From contig NC_037091.1 of the NCBI RefSeq assembly GCF_002994745.2, positions 6,162,001-6,226,000 of the forward strand: a stretch of 64,000 nucleotides of DNA. Direction: 5' to 3'. A program made the translations under genes and the position numbers. Each line of letters starts with the position of its first letter. Within the stretch, counting starts at the first letter, position 1. Shown here one piece after another: positions 1 to 11,254 of this stretch. The stretch is from Rosa chinensis. Lineage: Eukaryota; Streptophyta; Magnoliopsida; Rosales; Rosaceae. The notes under the pieces were generated by a model, which was not told the origin of the DNA, did no database searches, and worked only from the letters and a program-made list of their open reading frames with translations.

Positions 1-997
1 CTTGCACTTGCACACCTAAGATGTTGAGTGAGGTATGAAGACAGAGCTTTCACTCTTGTAATGGCACCGTTTGTTCTTTAAAGAGACATCCTGTCTACCA
101 CCAAATGTAGATGGGACACTTGCCTTGTAAAGCTAGAGTGTTTCAGGTCAAAACGGTGGTGGTCTAGGCAAGTCAGGCTATGAGCTATCTCCAAATGTAG
201 ATGGGACACCTGCCTTGTAAAGGTAGTGTGTTTCAGGTTGAAACGGGGATGGTTTGACTTATGATGTTTATGTTTAATAATAATAAAAAAATAGCAACAA
301 AAAAAAATGTATATAAGTTGCTTAGAGCTCAAAATGCCCTCACAGATCTTGTCTCCATTAAAAAAAAAAAAATTATTGTGCCACTGAGCTTGTTCGATGA
401 TACTCTCTCTAAAGCCTCTAATGATCTTGGTTCACTTTTCAGCATAGCACTTTTAGTATCCTAACTCAATTTGGTTTTGAAATAAATAGTGTTTAATTAC
501 TGAGACATGCTCTCTTTCAAAACTGCTAGTTAATGCTCTTGAAGAAATGCTCATGTTGATGTTATCTTGGAAAAGCTCTGCTTGGTTTTCTCTTTGAGTT
601 GGTGATGGTCTGTCTCATGCATTCATGATTTATTTGTGCTCTCAATTATATTTGTTTTGGTTATTTACTGCAAGCACACGAGTTGGTTGGCTCCAAACTA
701 AAATTATGATATGAAAAAATCTTTGCTTATTCATTGATGCATAAAGTACTTAAGTGTACCCTTTCTTTAATTATACTACTGCTGAGAATTTGATGCATCC
801 ATTTAGGGGGTCACAGATGGTATCCCTTTTTCCTTTCCAGGAAAAAAAGGGGAGAAGTTGCATTCTGTTGGGGTTCATATGTTTATGTCTTTCTACCATA
901 CATGCTCTTACACTTGGGTCAAGTTTTCATCTTTGCAGGTTACTATGTATTGTGAAGTGTATGTTGATTTTGCCTAGGAAATGCCAAAGGGGGAGAT
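1..997 (+). mobile_element. 3' internal part of a copia-type retrotransposon, cut by the window edge
   Basis: This stretch precedes a purine-rich tract (AAAGGGGGAGA, about 986-996) and an LTR starting TGTTAG, so it is the 3' untranslated internal region of a plus-strand LTR element whose body lies left of the window. No reverse transcriptase or RNase H motif is visible. The ending resembles SIRE-type copia elements, but the lineage is a guess. The region is AT-rich and holds no convincing gene. Confidence 0.55.
101..261. repeat. Imperfect direct repeat, two units of about 70-90 bp
   Basis: The motif CCAAATGTAGATGGGACAC begins at 101 and again near 191. Each copy is followed by CTTGTAAAG and TGTTTCAGGT. 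It lies in the 3' internal region of the left-edge retroelement. Function unknown. Confidence 0.7.
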
Positions 998-1815
998 TGT
1001 TAGTGCAAATCATTGTAGGTTTGGCATTTCCTAGCTCAACAATCAAGAGTCATTATAACTAGGATTTGTTCATCTCGGGACTTCATAAGTATGAACTACT
1101 TCAAGGCTTCTTACGCGTCTCATCTCAACACTTCATGATCAGGTATAAATTGCATTCATATTGCTTGTTGTTTTAGGACTGAAGTTTCTTATCTATCCTA
1201 GCTTAGGATGAGACTTGCGTTTCAGTCCTGTGTGTCTAAGCTAAGCTGGCAGTTTGTTTTAAGCTTGCTTTATTTAATGTGTCTGATCTTAAACAAGTGA
1301 GTTATCTTTATTACACATACCCAGTCAGCCCTAGCTCGAGTCTTTCCATATAAATAGGTTCTCACACTTAGCTAGCCATACACTCGTATTGAGAGAGCAC
1401 TGTTCTTCAGTTTCCCTTATCCTCAGATCTCTCTAGAAATGCACCGAGCCAAAAATCTTCTTTGAGAGTGTTTTGGTAAGCTGTTCCATGTCTAGCTTCC
1501 AAAGGATTGTCAAACCCAGAAAACCATACCTTTAAACACCATCTGTGTATGTCTTCATGTGTGTTGCATACATGCCTTTGTGCCTTGAGATGATTGACGA
1601 CTATGTGGAGAGTTGTGCCATCTGAAGATTGACGAAGGAGGTTCACATCCATCATTCAGAATCAGTAGCAAAGTAGAGATAGAGCTGCCTTCTAGATTGG
1701 GTCTAGGAAGATTGAGCGTCTGTAAGTTCTTCATGTACTGATTTCTTTAGTGGATTTGTTACCGGCATAGTGCCCGCAGTTGTTTCCCTTTTCTAAGGGT
1801 TTTACTGCGTCAACA
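998..1815 (+). mobile_element. 3' LTR of the left-edge copia element (818 bp)
   Basis: The LTR starts TGTTAGTGCA directly after a polypurine tract and ends GCGTCAACA, giving inverted termini TGTT/AACA. A TATA-like CATATAAATAG lies near 1348. The partner LTR is outside the window, so the target duplication cannot be tested. Confidence 0.65.
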
Positions 1816-2057
1816 GATTTGGTGTTTGGGTATGATGTTTTAGTTTATGTTGATGGTTTGGTAATTCAAGAAAGTCATAACATCATTAGAGATATTGAGA
1901 TCGATCTACAGTTTCAATTAGGATTCAAGTTATACTGCAATCCTATTTTAGGATACGAACCAGCCTGCACTCCTAAGACTGATTCCTAAAGTTATTGACA
2001 CATTGACACATTTCCATTAGTTGGGAAATATATACCCATTTTGTACTTACATCATTG
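1816..2057. other. No gene seen; flank between LTR and duplicated segment
   Basis: About 240 bp with one short open frame (1780-1989) that begins inside the LTR and matches nothing I recognise. It is probably noncoding flank. Confidence 0.4.
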
Positions 2058-2338
2058 AATCAATTAAACTTCCAGTCCTACAACTAAGACATGACTATTT
2101 ATTCCCGTCCAAGAGGACCATGTTCTGCCAATTAACATCATTTGTGTTAACGAAGTGTAAATGGACATTATCCTCTGACAAACCTCCTCCTTCCTTTTGT
2201 CAAGGCTCAGAACGAATTGTCAAAGACAAGACAAAGGCGCATCTTAACCAAAGCTATTATAGTCATGGACTATTATCCTCTCTAGTTCTAACTAAGAGAA
2301 ACCTCGAGTGCATTCGGGAATTGTAACAGAAGGCTCAC
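2058..2338 (-). pseudogene. Fragment of the RRM-gene 5' UTR intron
   Basis: This segment is strongly similar to about 61582-61880, inside the 5' UTR intron of RRM-B, for example around CAATTAAACTTCCAGTCCTA and GAGAAACCTCGAG. It is a noncoding remnant of an RRM unit whose coding part is missing here. It shows that the duplicated array extends to the left side of the window. Confidence 0.8.
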
Positions 2339-4208
2339 GATTGCGAAATAAAAAATAGAAAATTACATGCAAGTGTCATTTTAAAACTTTAATTAGTCAT
2401 AAGGCCATCAAGTTTTTTTTGTACACATAAGGCCACTTAAATCCTCAAATTATTTCCTCTATGACGATTTTGTCCTTTAACCGAACAAAATCAATTGCAT
2501 CTAGCTTTACAATTAAATTGCAGATCTCTCTCCTCTCTCTCTCATCGGCGATTCAAGAGCCGATGCCTTGGTGAATGGCACCGGAGCCGGAGCCTTAGCC
2601 CGATCTCTCATGTTATCCTCCAGTGGTGGCGGCGAGGCCCCGACTACTCCCATGGTGGTTCGACCAGCGTTCCTTCATCGAAGGCCTTCTTTCAAAACCC
2701 TAAGGTTGTCGTGCTCGACACCAACATGGCTAAGGTCATTAAGAGGCTCGAGGCCAAGTACAACATCGAGATCAAGTAGATTGTGGCAATAATCAGCGCA
2801 TCTACTTCTTTGTTTTCAGAAAACAGAGAAAATTTCAAAGCTGGTAGCTACTTCTTTGACTTTCATTTATATTTTCTTATATTTATCTTATTGAATCATT
2901 TGTGGTTGCTTGGTATCTAAAACGTTAAATATTTGTGATTCTCATCAGGCTGTAACGTTTTGTCCAAGTAGTTACTGTAATTATATGATTGTTTTGCTCA
3001 AAATTTGAGATTGACATTCATGAGTTTCATTTGTATATTGATTTTGAGATACTAACTCTTTGAAAATAGTTTTGAAAGGCTACTATTATTGTCAAACAAA
3101 CCACTAGTTAGTTTTTCTGTTTTTTCTAGATAATTGATTTACTGCAAAAGAAAGAAGCTACTAATACTGTTTGAAAATGCTATTAGCCTGCTTTTGAAAA
3201 ACTATTATTAATGCGAAACAAACCTACTGTGCATTTTTGTTAGTTACTCTGTGTTTTCATTCATGTCAAAACTAGAAGCTAATAATCTAGTTGATCGAAT
3301 CTAAATGTTTTCATTCATACCTGTTTGTTGATCTTTGTCATGTCTCTGTTCTTCCAAAAATTGTTTCATTTTTTGTTACAGTTGGTAGCTTTCTATAAAT
3401 GTTGTAGTGACTTTTCAACACAGTATTAGTAGCTTTCTATCCCTATGTTAGTATTTTTTTTTCAACTAGATGTCAGTAGCTTTTCTGTTTTCATTTTGAT
3501 TCATTTCAAGTGGTTTTTTGTCCCTAGCTTATTAAATTGGAAAAGCATGATTCTGAATGAAATTCAATTTTCTTCTTGTTATGATTTCATATCTCTATCA
3601 TTTCTTGGTTGGAGTTTGTATTACACTATCAACATGTATAATTAGTTGGTTTTGTGCAATCAGTATCTATGTCAGTAGCTTTTTATTACTAGTCCAGTAG
3701 CTTTGTACATGTGTTGTAGTAGTTTTCTATACCTATGTCAGTATCTTTTTATCACTGGTGCAGTAGCTTTGTAAATGTTTTATAGTAGTTGATAAAGACT
3801 GTCAAGTTTGGGGTGCATCGGTACATCGCTGTTTTTAGTTTTCATTTCAAATATTAATATTTTGTTGTATCTTTATTCTTGCAGTATTCTTTCCCTTTGC
3901 ATTTGTAGTAGTAGATTTCGAAAATCATGTGAATTTGGATTTTGAAGCCTCCATTAACCAAGAGATGATTCAGCCAACCAAGAAGTGTTGAAATGAAGTC
4001 TCGTGTTGAAGGTGGTAGAATTATGTCTATGAGTTTAGTGTGTCACCATTGAAAAATGACAGTAGCATTACAACATTGACAGTAGCTTTATGTAACTATT
4101 GTACTAGATTTTCACAGCTATGGTAGTGTTGAATCCTGCATATTTTGTGTATCATTGAATATGTTTTATGTTCTCTATTACGTACAGTAGCATTTTTATT
4201 TTGGTAGT
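2339..4208. mobile_element. Left part of an unclassified minisatellite-rich element
   Basis: Sequence foreign to the array starts abruptly after the RRM-derived segment and resumes after the nested LTR, up to about 7480. From about 2820 on it is rich in degenerate repeats of AGTAGCTTT, often preceded by GTC or ACT. Near 2495-2780 there is a GC-richer block that reads openly in two frames and looks like a captured gene fragment. I found no transposase, and the two outer ends are not inverted repeats of each other, so the class is undecided (Mutator-like or helitron-like are options). Confidence 0.45.
2495..2779 (+). pseudogene. Possible captured gene fragment, unrecognised
   Basis: A GC-rich island of about 285 bp stands in AT-rich DNA. 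It has an open frame ending with a charged C-terminus (LDTNMAKVIKRLEAKYNIEI) and a second overlapping open frame. The base composition contrast and its place inside a repeat-rich element suggest a transduplicated exon. I do not recognise the protein. No promoter or splice context supports an active gene. Confidence 0.3.
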
Positions 4209-5960
4209 TGTCAGATCTCAGAAATTTGTTATTAATTCCTAAATATTTCCTGAGATTAATAAAGTGTTCGTTTGTACGATTTCATGGTTCGAGGGTGGAG
4301 TGGAATTATTTTCGGACGAATAATTATTCGAAGTGCTCGTTTTAGGGATCTACGAAGTTTGACTTTTTATACGTTTAGATTCTGTGAGAACTTCCTTCAC
4401 GAAAGTTGTAGAGTGCGTCGATATGAGTTCGTGGACATGTGGATCGCAAGAATCGGAGTTCGTAGGTGAAAGTTATGTGCGTTTAAAAATTTGGGAAATT
4501 TCATTAATTCCACATTTTTCCCTTTTTATATTTTCCTCCCCCATTCTCTCCGTTCTCTCTCTTCAGAACCCTCGGGTCCCGACCGACCCGACTCGACAAA
4601 TCCTCTCTCCTCCGGCATCCTCCAGCCACGACCCGGCCCTCGCCTTGCTCGTCGCTCCACGCCCAGCCGCCCCTGCCATCTCTTTGCCGAGCCGCTGCCC
4701 CCAGGCCTGGATCGAAGCGACCCAGGCAGAGTAACCGACCCGATCGGATCTCGCCGTGCCGGCGTTGCACGGGCCGATCCTCTCGGTTCTGGGTTGTCCT
4801 CCTCCTCTTGATCATCCTCATATCCTCCTTGTACCACGATTTTGAGTGTTGAGTGGTAGATCAAGGTTTGAAGATTTCGACGGCTCTAGTTGAATCTGGA
4901 AACGTGATCAGACGATCGAGATTGATCCAAATTCCAGATTTGCTCTAGGACGATCTAGACCTCTTCTCGCTTAGCTCAAGGTATGAAAGTTGCTCATCTC
5001 TCCAATGTGAACATGTTTGTAGTTGGTGACTTTTCCATTGGAGGTGGTTGACCCGCCGTTGACCGCCGCCGTTGACCACCGGCTGACCCGCCGCTGACCA
5101 CCGGCTGACCCGCCGCTTGTGGTGGCACGTGGCGGCGCGTCCGGTCTTATTTTTGTGTTCTGTTTTCAGTTTATTCATCTACGCATCGATACGGTCGTTT
5201 TGTTATATTATAAGGTTATTTTGGAAAAAGATGATGCATGCTAGATTTACGGTTTTACGCGTTATCTTCAGTTTGCGATCCGTGAGGATCCGACCGTCAG
5301 ATTTACTTCAAATTGTGATATGTTGATCGTAGAAGTGTTCCGAAGACGTTGGATGGTCTCGGATGAGGATCTGACTGTTGGATAGTCGTATAATTGTGTT
5401 TTGTGAATTGTGTGTTTTGTCTTGTATTGAGTGTGACCTTGATGTGATTAGGCGATTGACGGAATTGTGTGTGCGGAGTATGGATGATTTTGGGCTTGTC
5501 TTGGTTTGTGTGAAGACGCAGCCGGATTTGGAGGTGAGTAAATCTCACAGTGTTTTGGTCGATAAATTAGTTATGTTTAATTTAGTAGATTTAATTCAAA
5601 ATCATATTTATCAAAATAAATTATTTGTTTTAAAATATATGAACTTGATCGACAACGGTTCATGGGTAAGTTAAAACAATGTTTTGATATAAAATGATTT
5701 TCGAGAAGTATAATTTATAAAACTATAGTTGGTATTAGTAGTCATTCCTGCGTGAATGACTACGTATATATATACTTACATGGAATATATATATTGATTG
5801 GCGTGTTATTGAGTGATGAGATGATTGGAATGGATTGATTATTATTCAAGCTTTTATTTCTGCACGTAAGATGTTGAATAATGAATTGTTGAACATGTGG
5901 TGAGAAAGCTATCCTGTATGTTGCGAATTTTGGATTTAGGGTCGATGTAGTGACCGGTAT

Positions 5961-6112
5961 GAGTGTATCGGATGCTCTAACAATAGGCGGTTGACGGGCT
6001 ACGATTGAGACGAGTGTATCGGATGCCATAACCCTAGGCGGGTGACGGGCTACGATTGAGGCGAGTGTATCGGATGCCATAACCCTAGGCGGTGACGGGC
6101 TACGATTGAGGC
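5961..6112. repeat. Tandem repeat, three units of about 50 bp
   Basis: Each unit contains GAGTGTATCGGATGC, TAGGCGG and GACGGGCTACGATTGAG. The array lies inside the large solo LTR. Confidence 0.85.
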
Positions 6113-6270
6113 AACGATGTCGAGTTTTGAAACGAGTTATTTTGTGAGATGGTGTATTCGGAGTTGAAGGGTACGTGAAGTCTTGGTTTTAGCTTGAGTT
6201 ATTGATTTCTTTAATTAATTTCCTTTTTCGTTTCTATTGTTTGGTTTCTTTTTTCGCTTCTATGATTGAT

Positions 6271-6505
6271 TTTTAAGTAATCTCCTGAACTAAGTTATAT
6301 GCAGGGATTACTGCCTTTTGTATTGTTTGTTTTAATGTAATCTCCTGAACTAAGTTATATGCAGGGATTACTGTTCTTTTTGAATTGTTTGTTTTAATGT
6401 AAATTCCTGAACTAAACTTTATGCAGGGATTTATATGATTTCTAATGTTTGTTTTTAATGTGATCTCCTGAACTAAGTTTCCATGCAGGGATTACTGATT
6501 TTACT
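6271..6505. repeat. Tandem repeat, four units of about 60 bp
   Basis: Each unit carries CTCCTGAACTAAG (or a near match) followed by ATGCAGGGATT and a T-rich spacer. It lies inside the large solo LTR and is noncoding. Confidence 0.85.
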
Positions 6506-7153
6506 TCATTCAATTATAAGAGCGGTTGTGGTTTGAGACTTGTAGTGAGTTGTGAATGAGTTGTGAGGTCATCATTGTGACAAATGCTTTATGTTGAGGG
6601 GAAGTGAGTGTGATTTGTCGCTAAGATGATATGATATGATATGAACTTGATGTTTGGTTGTGTTTTGTGAAATTAAATATTGTTGCTTTAATTCATCTCA
6701 CGAATTGAGAAATTATAAGCATGCGTGACGTGAGTCACTTTAATTGAGTTTACTCATACGGGCTTAAAAAGCTTACCGGGTTTGTTTTGTTCAACCAGGT
6801 GCACTATTCTATGGTGTAGGGTTTACTGTGCAGGTTAGAATATCGTTTAATCGTCGTCGAAGCTGAGGGGTACGTTCGGTAGCGTGGACGTCGAAGGGTA
6901 CTCTTAGTTTTAAGTCTTCCGCTATGTAGTGAGTTGTGGTGGGTGTGTTTACTTATTGAATTGTCATTCAGTTTAATTTGTAAACTCTCGAAATGTAATA
7001 TGTGACTCTAAAGAACGAGTCGGTGTTGACATTGTTAGCTCAGTTTGTTTAGTTGCTTGATTTATTGAAAATTTTCTCTATGTTTTTTCTTGTTATTGTT
7101 ATGTTTTCGTGTTTTGGATTCGAATATCTTTATTCGAAATTCGGGGCGTGACA

Positions 7154-7480
7154 GTTGTATCCTTTAAATTTCCATAGCTTTGTAGTTTTTTAAAATAGCT
7201 TTTTCAGTCTCTAGGAGTAGCTTTTGTTCTGCTTGATAGTAGTTTTTGTTTTGTTTGGTTATTGTTTTTGTTGCTGGTGACAGTAGCTTTTGGTGTTAGT
7301 GACAATAGCGTTTGTTGCTGGTGACAGTAGCTTTTGGTGTTGGTGACAGTAGTTTTTATTGGTGAAGATAGTAGCTTTTGGTTTTGGGGAGCATAGGTTT
7401 TGTTGGTAATAGTAGTTTTTGTTGCTGGTGACAGTACCTTTTGTGACATCGCCGAAAGTTGTCGGAAATCTCATCAGAGT
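7154..7480. repeat. Minisatellite (AGTAGCTTTTG/GCTGGTGAC type)
   Basis: This is the continuation of the element interrupted by the solo LTR. Units such as GTTGCTGGTGACAGTAGC recur with variation every 25-35 bp. Open frames on the minus strand here only read the repeat. The element ends near 7480, where the RRM 3' region resumes. Confidence 0.7.
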
Positions 7481-7827
7481 TGAGGCCTAAAGACAGCAAG
7501 CTCTAGGAGGAAGATAAATGCAAGATAATATCCAAGCTGAGAGCTGGAGACAAGCCACCACTGATGACAATTTACTCTATATGAAGCCAAGTTGAAAAAC
7601 ATTGCAGAACATGCAATCCTTCAGTATTTCTTACAATGTACTCTATATGAAGCTAAATAAAACCGTTAATTTCTTCTTCATCTTGGTTCTTGTTTCTACT
7701 CAAGAGTTTTGACATCAATTTTCATAAACTGCAATATGGGATCAAAAGACGTGGGAATAGCTATCAACTTCATACACCTATATAAGGTCAGTTTGACTAG
7801 ACAGGAGGAAGAATCTAAAGTAAGAGT
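7481..7827 (-). other. RRM-unit 3' flank (duplicated spacer)
   Basis: This is similar to the sequence downstream of the RRM copies at 34818-35162, 56515-56857 and 59527-59870: GGCCTAAAGACAG, CAAGCTGAGAGCT, CACCTATATAAGG. It corresponds to the RRM 3' UTR and flank. No gene. Confidence 0.75.
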
Positions 7828-8060
7828 CTACCATTCATTTGCAACTTGAATGTGATAACGGTGTGCCAAACGCTTAGCAGTTCCATCTGTTATCACGCAT
7901 TTATCATTTCATTCTTCTCATGATTCTCCTTGAGGGCTCTTCGCTGCCTCTCTGCAAGCTTCTCTATCATCCTCCAACTGTTGATCACTTGATTGATCGT
8001 AGTCAGCTTCAAGAGCATTATCCTCGGCGCGCGAGCTGCTTCAATTTATTCGCCACTTCA
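7828..8060 (-). pseudogene. C-terminal fragment of the RRM gene, decayed
   Basis: Read on the minus strand, this matches roughly the last third of the RRM protein (the charged helix and the C-terminal tail) but is broken by small indels and substitutions, for example around 7975-8035. It lacks the RRM domain. At about 8060 it joins directly to the 3' end of an inhibitor gene. The same joint exists at about 57077, so the fusion predates a duplication. Nonfunctional. Confidence 0.8.
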
Positions 8061-8780
8061 ACCAGGGTCCCTACGTACCGTTGGTTGAATTTCTGTTTAG
8101 GACTTTCAAGGTTACATAAATTAAATTAGGAGTAGTTGTATGATCTCAATGCATTGTACTGATTGAAGAAGAATCGTTTGGTAAAGTTCACAGTATTTAA
8201 ATTTAGTTTTACCTTCCATTCTATCATGAAAGATACCTATGTTATTGTTTCTTCAAAGATAAGTAAGCCTTCATTTTCTAGCTTGTTAATTGTAGAGAAT
8301 TAAGCCTTCAACCTGTTTTTAGTACTGATTAAAATGGATGCACACAGCTTTCATTTGTTTCTCATTTTAACTGGTAAGTCAGGCCAGCTCCACTTGTTTG
8401 ATGACTTTGATCAAGTTAATTATGGAAGAAAGGTAGCTCCTAGCCTATAGTTAGAATTTTGGACACGAAATTCGTACCATATAGAATAATAGAAGTCTCA
8501 AACTTTAATTAAACATGGATGACACATCTTCCTTTAACTGCTTCATTTGCTGCAAGACAAAGCGAGGAGTATATTATCTAGGGCACATCTCCCTAGTTGG
8601 ACATTTCCACTGTACAATCAGACATAAATGCCACATCGAGGGCAAGTGGTACTTTTTTTCTTCCACCCAGAGTTTTGTTCCGATGGGTTTCATATGGAGA
8701 AGGTTTTGATGAGGGTACGGTGCTCCTACTATCGCGCACTCCTTGATCTGATCGATCAAGTGGACTTCTTCTAACAAAAA
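8061..8780 (+). pseudogene. 3' end and downstream flank of a PI-3-like inhibitor gene
   Basis: It begins with the inhibitor C-terminal coding motif ACCAGGGTCCCTAC and continues with sequence matching the downstream region of PI-3 (47574-47950), including GCCTTCATTTTCTAGCTTGT and CAACCTGTTTTTAGT. The inhibitor core is absent. The remainder to 8780 is shared with 57430-57640. No intact reading frame. Confidence 0.75.
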
Positions 8781-9281
8781 TAATAAGTCTTAATTAAACA
8801 AATCAAATCAACTAATGAATGAGAAATCTACTCTAGAGTTGTCTAATTATATGTCTAGGGGTGTTACCTAAGTGGAAGATTACAGTAGCAAACTATCAAT
8901 TTCTTTTGAACAATTCCTATCATCAAAGTACGTCTGTCGTACAATCAGATTTGTTGATAAGCTTACATAAAACTGATAGACTTCTCTTTATTCCTAATTG
9001 ACCGGGTATATTTTTCTTCATTTCTATATCACGAAACTACTATTCTCCATTTTGCTTCTGCATGCGTGCAAGGACTTCCAGCGTCTAAAAGTAAACAGCC
9101 TCTACGCATTTTCATATATGCATTTATCATAAGACCCAAATAGTCAATAATCACCACCCACAACTTGTTCAATGATCCACTATATATATGAATCTCTCCT
9201 TCCCTCCAATACACCACAAACATATTCCAAGAGAGATATTCATCATCAGAAAGTGCAAGCCTAGATTGAAAGAAAGCAAAG
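8781..9281 (+). promoter_or_regulatory. Promoter of PI-1
   Basis: Upstream regions of PI-1, PI-2, PI-4 and PI-5 are alignable over about 450 bp. A W-box core TTGACC lies at 8998-9003, 284 bp before the ATG, and is kept in the other copies. A TATA box (CTATATATATG) lies near 9180-9190, about 95 bp before the ATG. W-boxes bind WRKY factors. Wound or pathogen induction is an inference from family knowledge. Confidence 0.6.
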
Positions 9282-9600
9282 ATGTCCGATCAATGCGAAG
9301 GTAAGGTTGATGCATGATCATATCTGGGTACTTGGTTTCTGCATTATAAAGTAATTGTTGCGAGTATTAAATTTTTTTTGAGTCCATATATATAATATAT
9401 ATGCAGGTAAGGATTCATGGCCTGAACTGTTGGGAGCTGAGGGAACAGTTGCAAAGGCAACAATTGAGAGCGAAAACTCTTTGGTCGAGGCAGTGATCGT
9501 GCTAGAAGGAACACCTGTCACTGGAGATTTCCGGTGTGATAGGGTTCGTGTTTGGGTCGATACAGATGGCATTGTTACCAGGGTCCCTGTCATTGGGTAA
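9282..9600 (+). CDS. PI-1, potato inhibitor I family serine-protease inhibitor
   Basis: Two exons, 9282-9300 and 9407-9600, give 70 aa. The 106-bp intron is GT-AG and splits the codon for Gly7 (phase 1). The protein has the family core: KDSWPELLG at 8-16, then the central helix, a binding loop around VTGDFRCDRVRVWVD (44-58) and the C-terminal TRVPVIG. By alignment to chymotrypsin inhibitor 2 the scissile bond is Gly46-Asp47. Cys5 and Cys50 can form the disulfide seen in some dicot members. There is no signal peptide, so it is probably cytosolic or wound-released. It inhibits serine proteases in a substrate-like way. Gly at P1 is unusual, so the target is uncertain. The start is set by exon 1 homology across the paralogues and by the TATA box 95 bp upstream. 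Confidence 0.92.
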
Positions 9601-10080
9601 TTGATCGATCGTTGATAATAAGGGTTACTTGTGAAGAAATTCATATAAAATAATACTGAAATAATGAGTTGTATTTCCATGCAATATTCATTGTACTAAA
9701 CAGTACGTAGTTTGTTTTCCTTTCAGTGTATTTTTAATGAATCTATTTAAATAAAGAATTATTGCCTTTTCTTCTTTCCTCCTCCTCCTTTAAATATTCT
9801 TAATTTCTGATCAACTACAAATGTGGTTAGGGTCTTTCTTTCAATACACCATACATAGGAATCTACGCTTTCAACGAATATTATCAAACAGATAAAGATT
9901 AGTCAATTTTTAATGAGTGAAATGACCAAACAGATAAAGAGAACTACAAATGTGGTTAGAGTTTTTTCAGTACACCGTGCGTACGAACCTAGGCTTTCCA
10001 TGGATGTTATTAAACAGATAAAGATCAGTCAATTTTTAAGGAGTAAAATGACCAAACAGATAAAGATAATCTGGACTTCT
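9601..10080 (+). other. 3' flank of PI-1, duplicated in other PI loci; no gene
   Basis: This matches flanks of PI-2 (26399-26880), PI-4 (48654-49010) and PI-5 (58476-58860). Possible poly(A) signals AATAAAG lie near 9751. A degenerate internal repeat around CAGATAAAGAT occurs three or four times. I see no reading frame worth calling. Confidence 0.65.
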
Positions 10081-11089
10081 GGAGTACAAAACTAACCGAT
10101 CACATCTTACCAAATTTTACGTTGTTGAACAACTACATGTTGAAATACAGCAACCACAGAAGAAACTTCTTACTTTGAAAAGAACTATTAGTAGAGGTGA
10201 TCACCATCGGTTCTTTTCTGTTTAGGGTTAAGACTTTGTTTGGTGTCAATCAATTCCGTATACAATAGACCCAAGAAATAGTTCGTTTGCACAAGCAAGA
10301 AACCGATAAACAAAGTTATGTACGTGTGTCTTTGATTACACAACATTACTCTGCGACTCCTTGACAAAGGAACATCCAAACAGGCGCTTTGGATCAGTTG
10401 TACCACCGTAGTTCAATGGATACTGGTAGCTTCTCCTTGTGCAGCCATCCACCTTTTGCTGTTCATTTTAGACTCGCTAACTGATTCTAGTTTGTTTCAT
10501 GAGTTGTCTATATTTGGAAATGTTAAGCAGCAAAATTATTCTGTTGTTCATCATCTCCAACTCTCATTTGCTCCAATTGACTGGTTTCTTTTGCCCTTTG
10601 TTCATGTTTTACTTGATGTAGAGAAATTTCCATACCTTTTATGGTGTAATTGCTGATTAGAGGGTGCGCAAACGATTAAGAAATGCTATGACAGGTTTTA
10701 ATTGCAAATTAAAGGGTTCAGAAGCCCAACTAATAAATTTCTTCTACTCACATAGAACTCTTGTTTAGGTAGGCCTAAAGACAGTAAGCACAACTAGGAA
10801 GAAAAATGCAAGATTTTCAAGCTGAGAGCTAGAGGCAAGCCAAGACTGATGCTAATATTTGGTAAAAGTGTCGAAATACATTGCAGACCACGAAATCCTT
10901 CAGGATTTCTTACAGTGTGCTCTATATGAAGCTAAATAAAACAGTTAATATGCTTCTTCATCTTGGTTGTTGTTTTCGGAAACTGCAATATAGGATCAAA
11001 AGACGTGGGAATTACTATCAACTTCATACACCTATATAAGGTCAGTTTTGACTAGACAGGAGGAAGAACCTAAAGAAAGAGTCTACGTA
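10081..11089. other. PI-to-RRM spacer, duplicated; no gene
   Basis: This is homologous to 26880-27060 plus 34323-35162, and to 56062-56857 and 58860-59870. It contains GCGCTTTGGAT, CAATGGATACTGG and CATGAGTTGTC blocks and the RRM 3' UTR. Open frames are short and not conserved between copies. Confidence 0.6.
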
Positions 11090-11254
11090 CTATTCATCTG
11101 CAACTGGAATGTGATAATGCTGTGCCAAACGCTTAGCAGTTCCATCTGTTATCACGCCATTTATCATTTCATACTTCTCATGATTCGCCTTGCGGGCTCC
11201 TTGCTGCCTCTCTGCAAGCTTCTCTTCATCCTCCAACTGTTGATTGAGCTCAAT
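11090..11254 (-). pseudogene. C-terminal fragment of the RRM gene
   Basis: The minus strand encodes the last about 50 residues of the RRM protein (QQLEDEEKLAERQQGA... to HYHIPVADE), clearly homologous to RRM-A and RRM-B but with substitutions. The final Trp is lost because an insertion makes an earlier stop. The match ends at about 11254, 70 bp before Copia-A. No RRM domain remains, so it is nonfunctional. Confidence 0.85.

Larger units (their letters stand above)
4209..7153 (+). mobile_element. Large solo LTR, probably Ty3/gypsy (2,945 bp)
   Basis: It starts TGTCAGATCT and ends CGGGGCGTGACA, giving TGTCA/TGACA termini. The flanks GTAGT (left) and GTTGT (right) are a possible 5-bp target duplication with one mismatch. 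The AGTAGCTTT minisatellite continues on both sides, so this is an insertion into it. There is no coding capacity. A C/T-rich block near 4530-4800 looks like a transcription leader. Long noncoding LTRs ending in GGGGCGTGACA are familiar from plant chromoviruses of the Tekay type. That placement is from memory. Confidence 0.6.

Noticed and set aside
4491..4864. Pro/Arg-rich frames in both strands near 4.5-4.9 kb.
   Set aside because: GC-rich leader zone of the large LTR. Frames are open in several phases and show no domain.
7260..7440. Regular direct repeats that could be mistaken for a CRISPR array.
   Set aside because: Plant DNA; repeats are degenerate, spacers are themselves repeats, and there are no cas genes.
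7204..7474. Repetitive Thr/Lys/Gln-rich frames on minus.
   Set aside because: They only translate the minisatellite, and the frames shift with the repeat.
7920..8129. Plus-strand frame spanning the RRM/inhibitor joint as a chimeric gene.
   Set aside because: It reads the RRM part in antisense, is not conserved at the sister joint (57077), and has no promoter.
10409..10419. tRNA A-box-like TAGTTCAATGG in the PI-RRM spacer.
   Set aside because: No B-box or T-arm follows within tRNA distance in any of the spacer copies.
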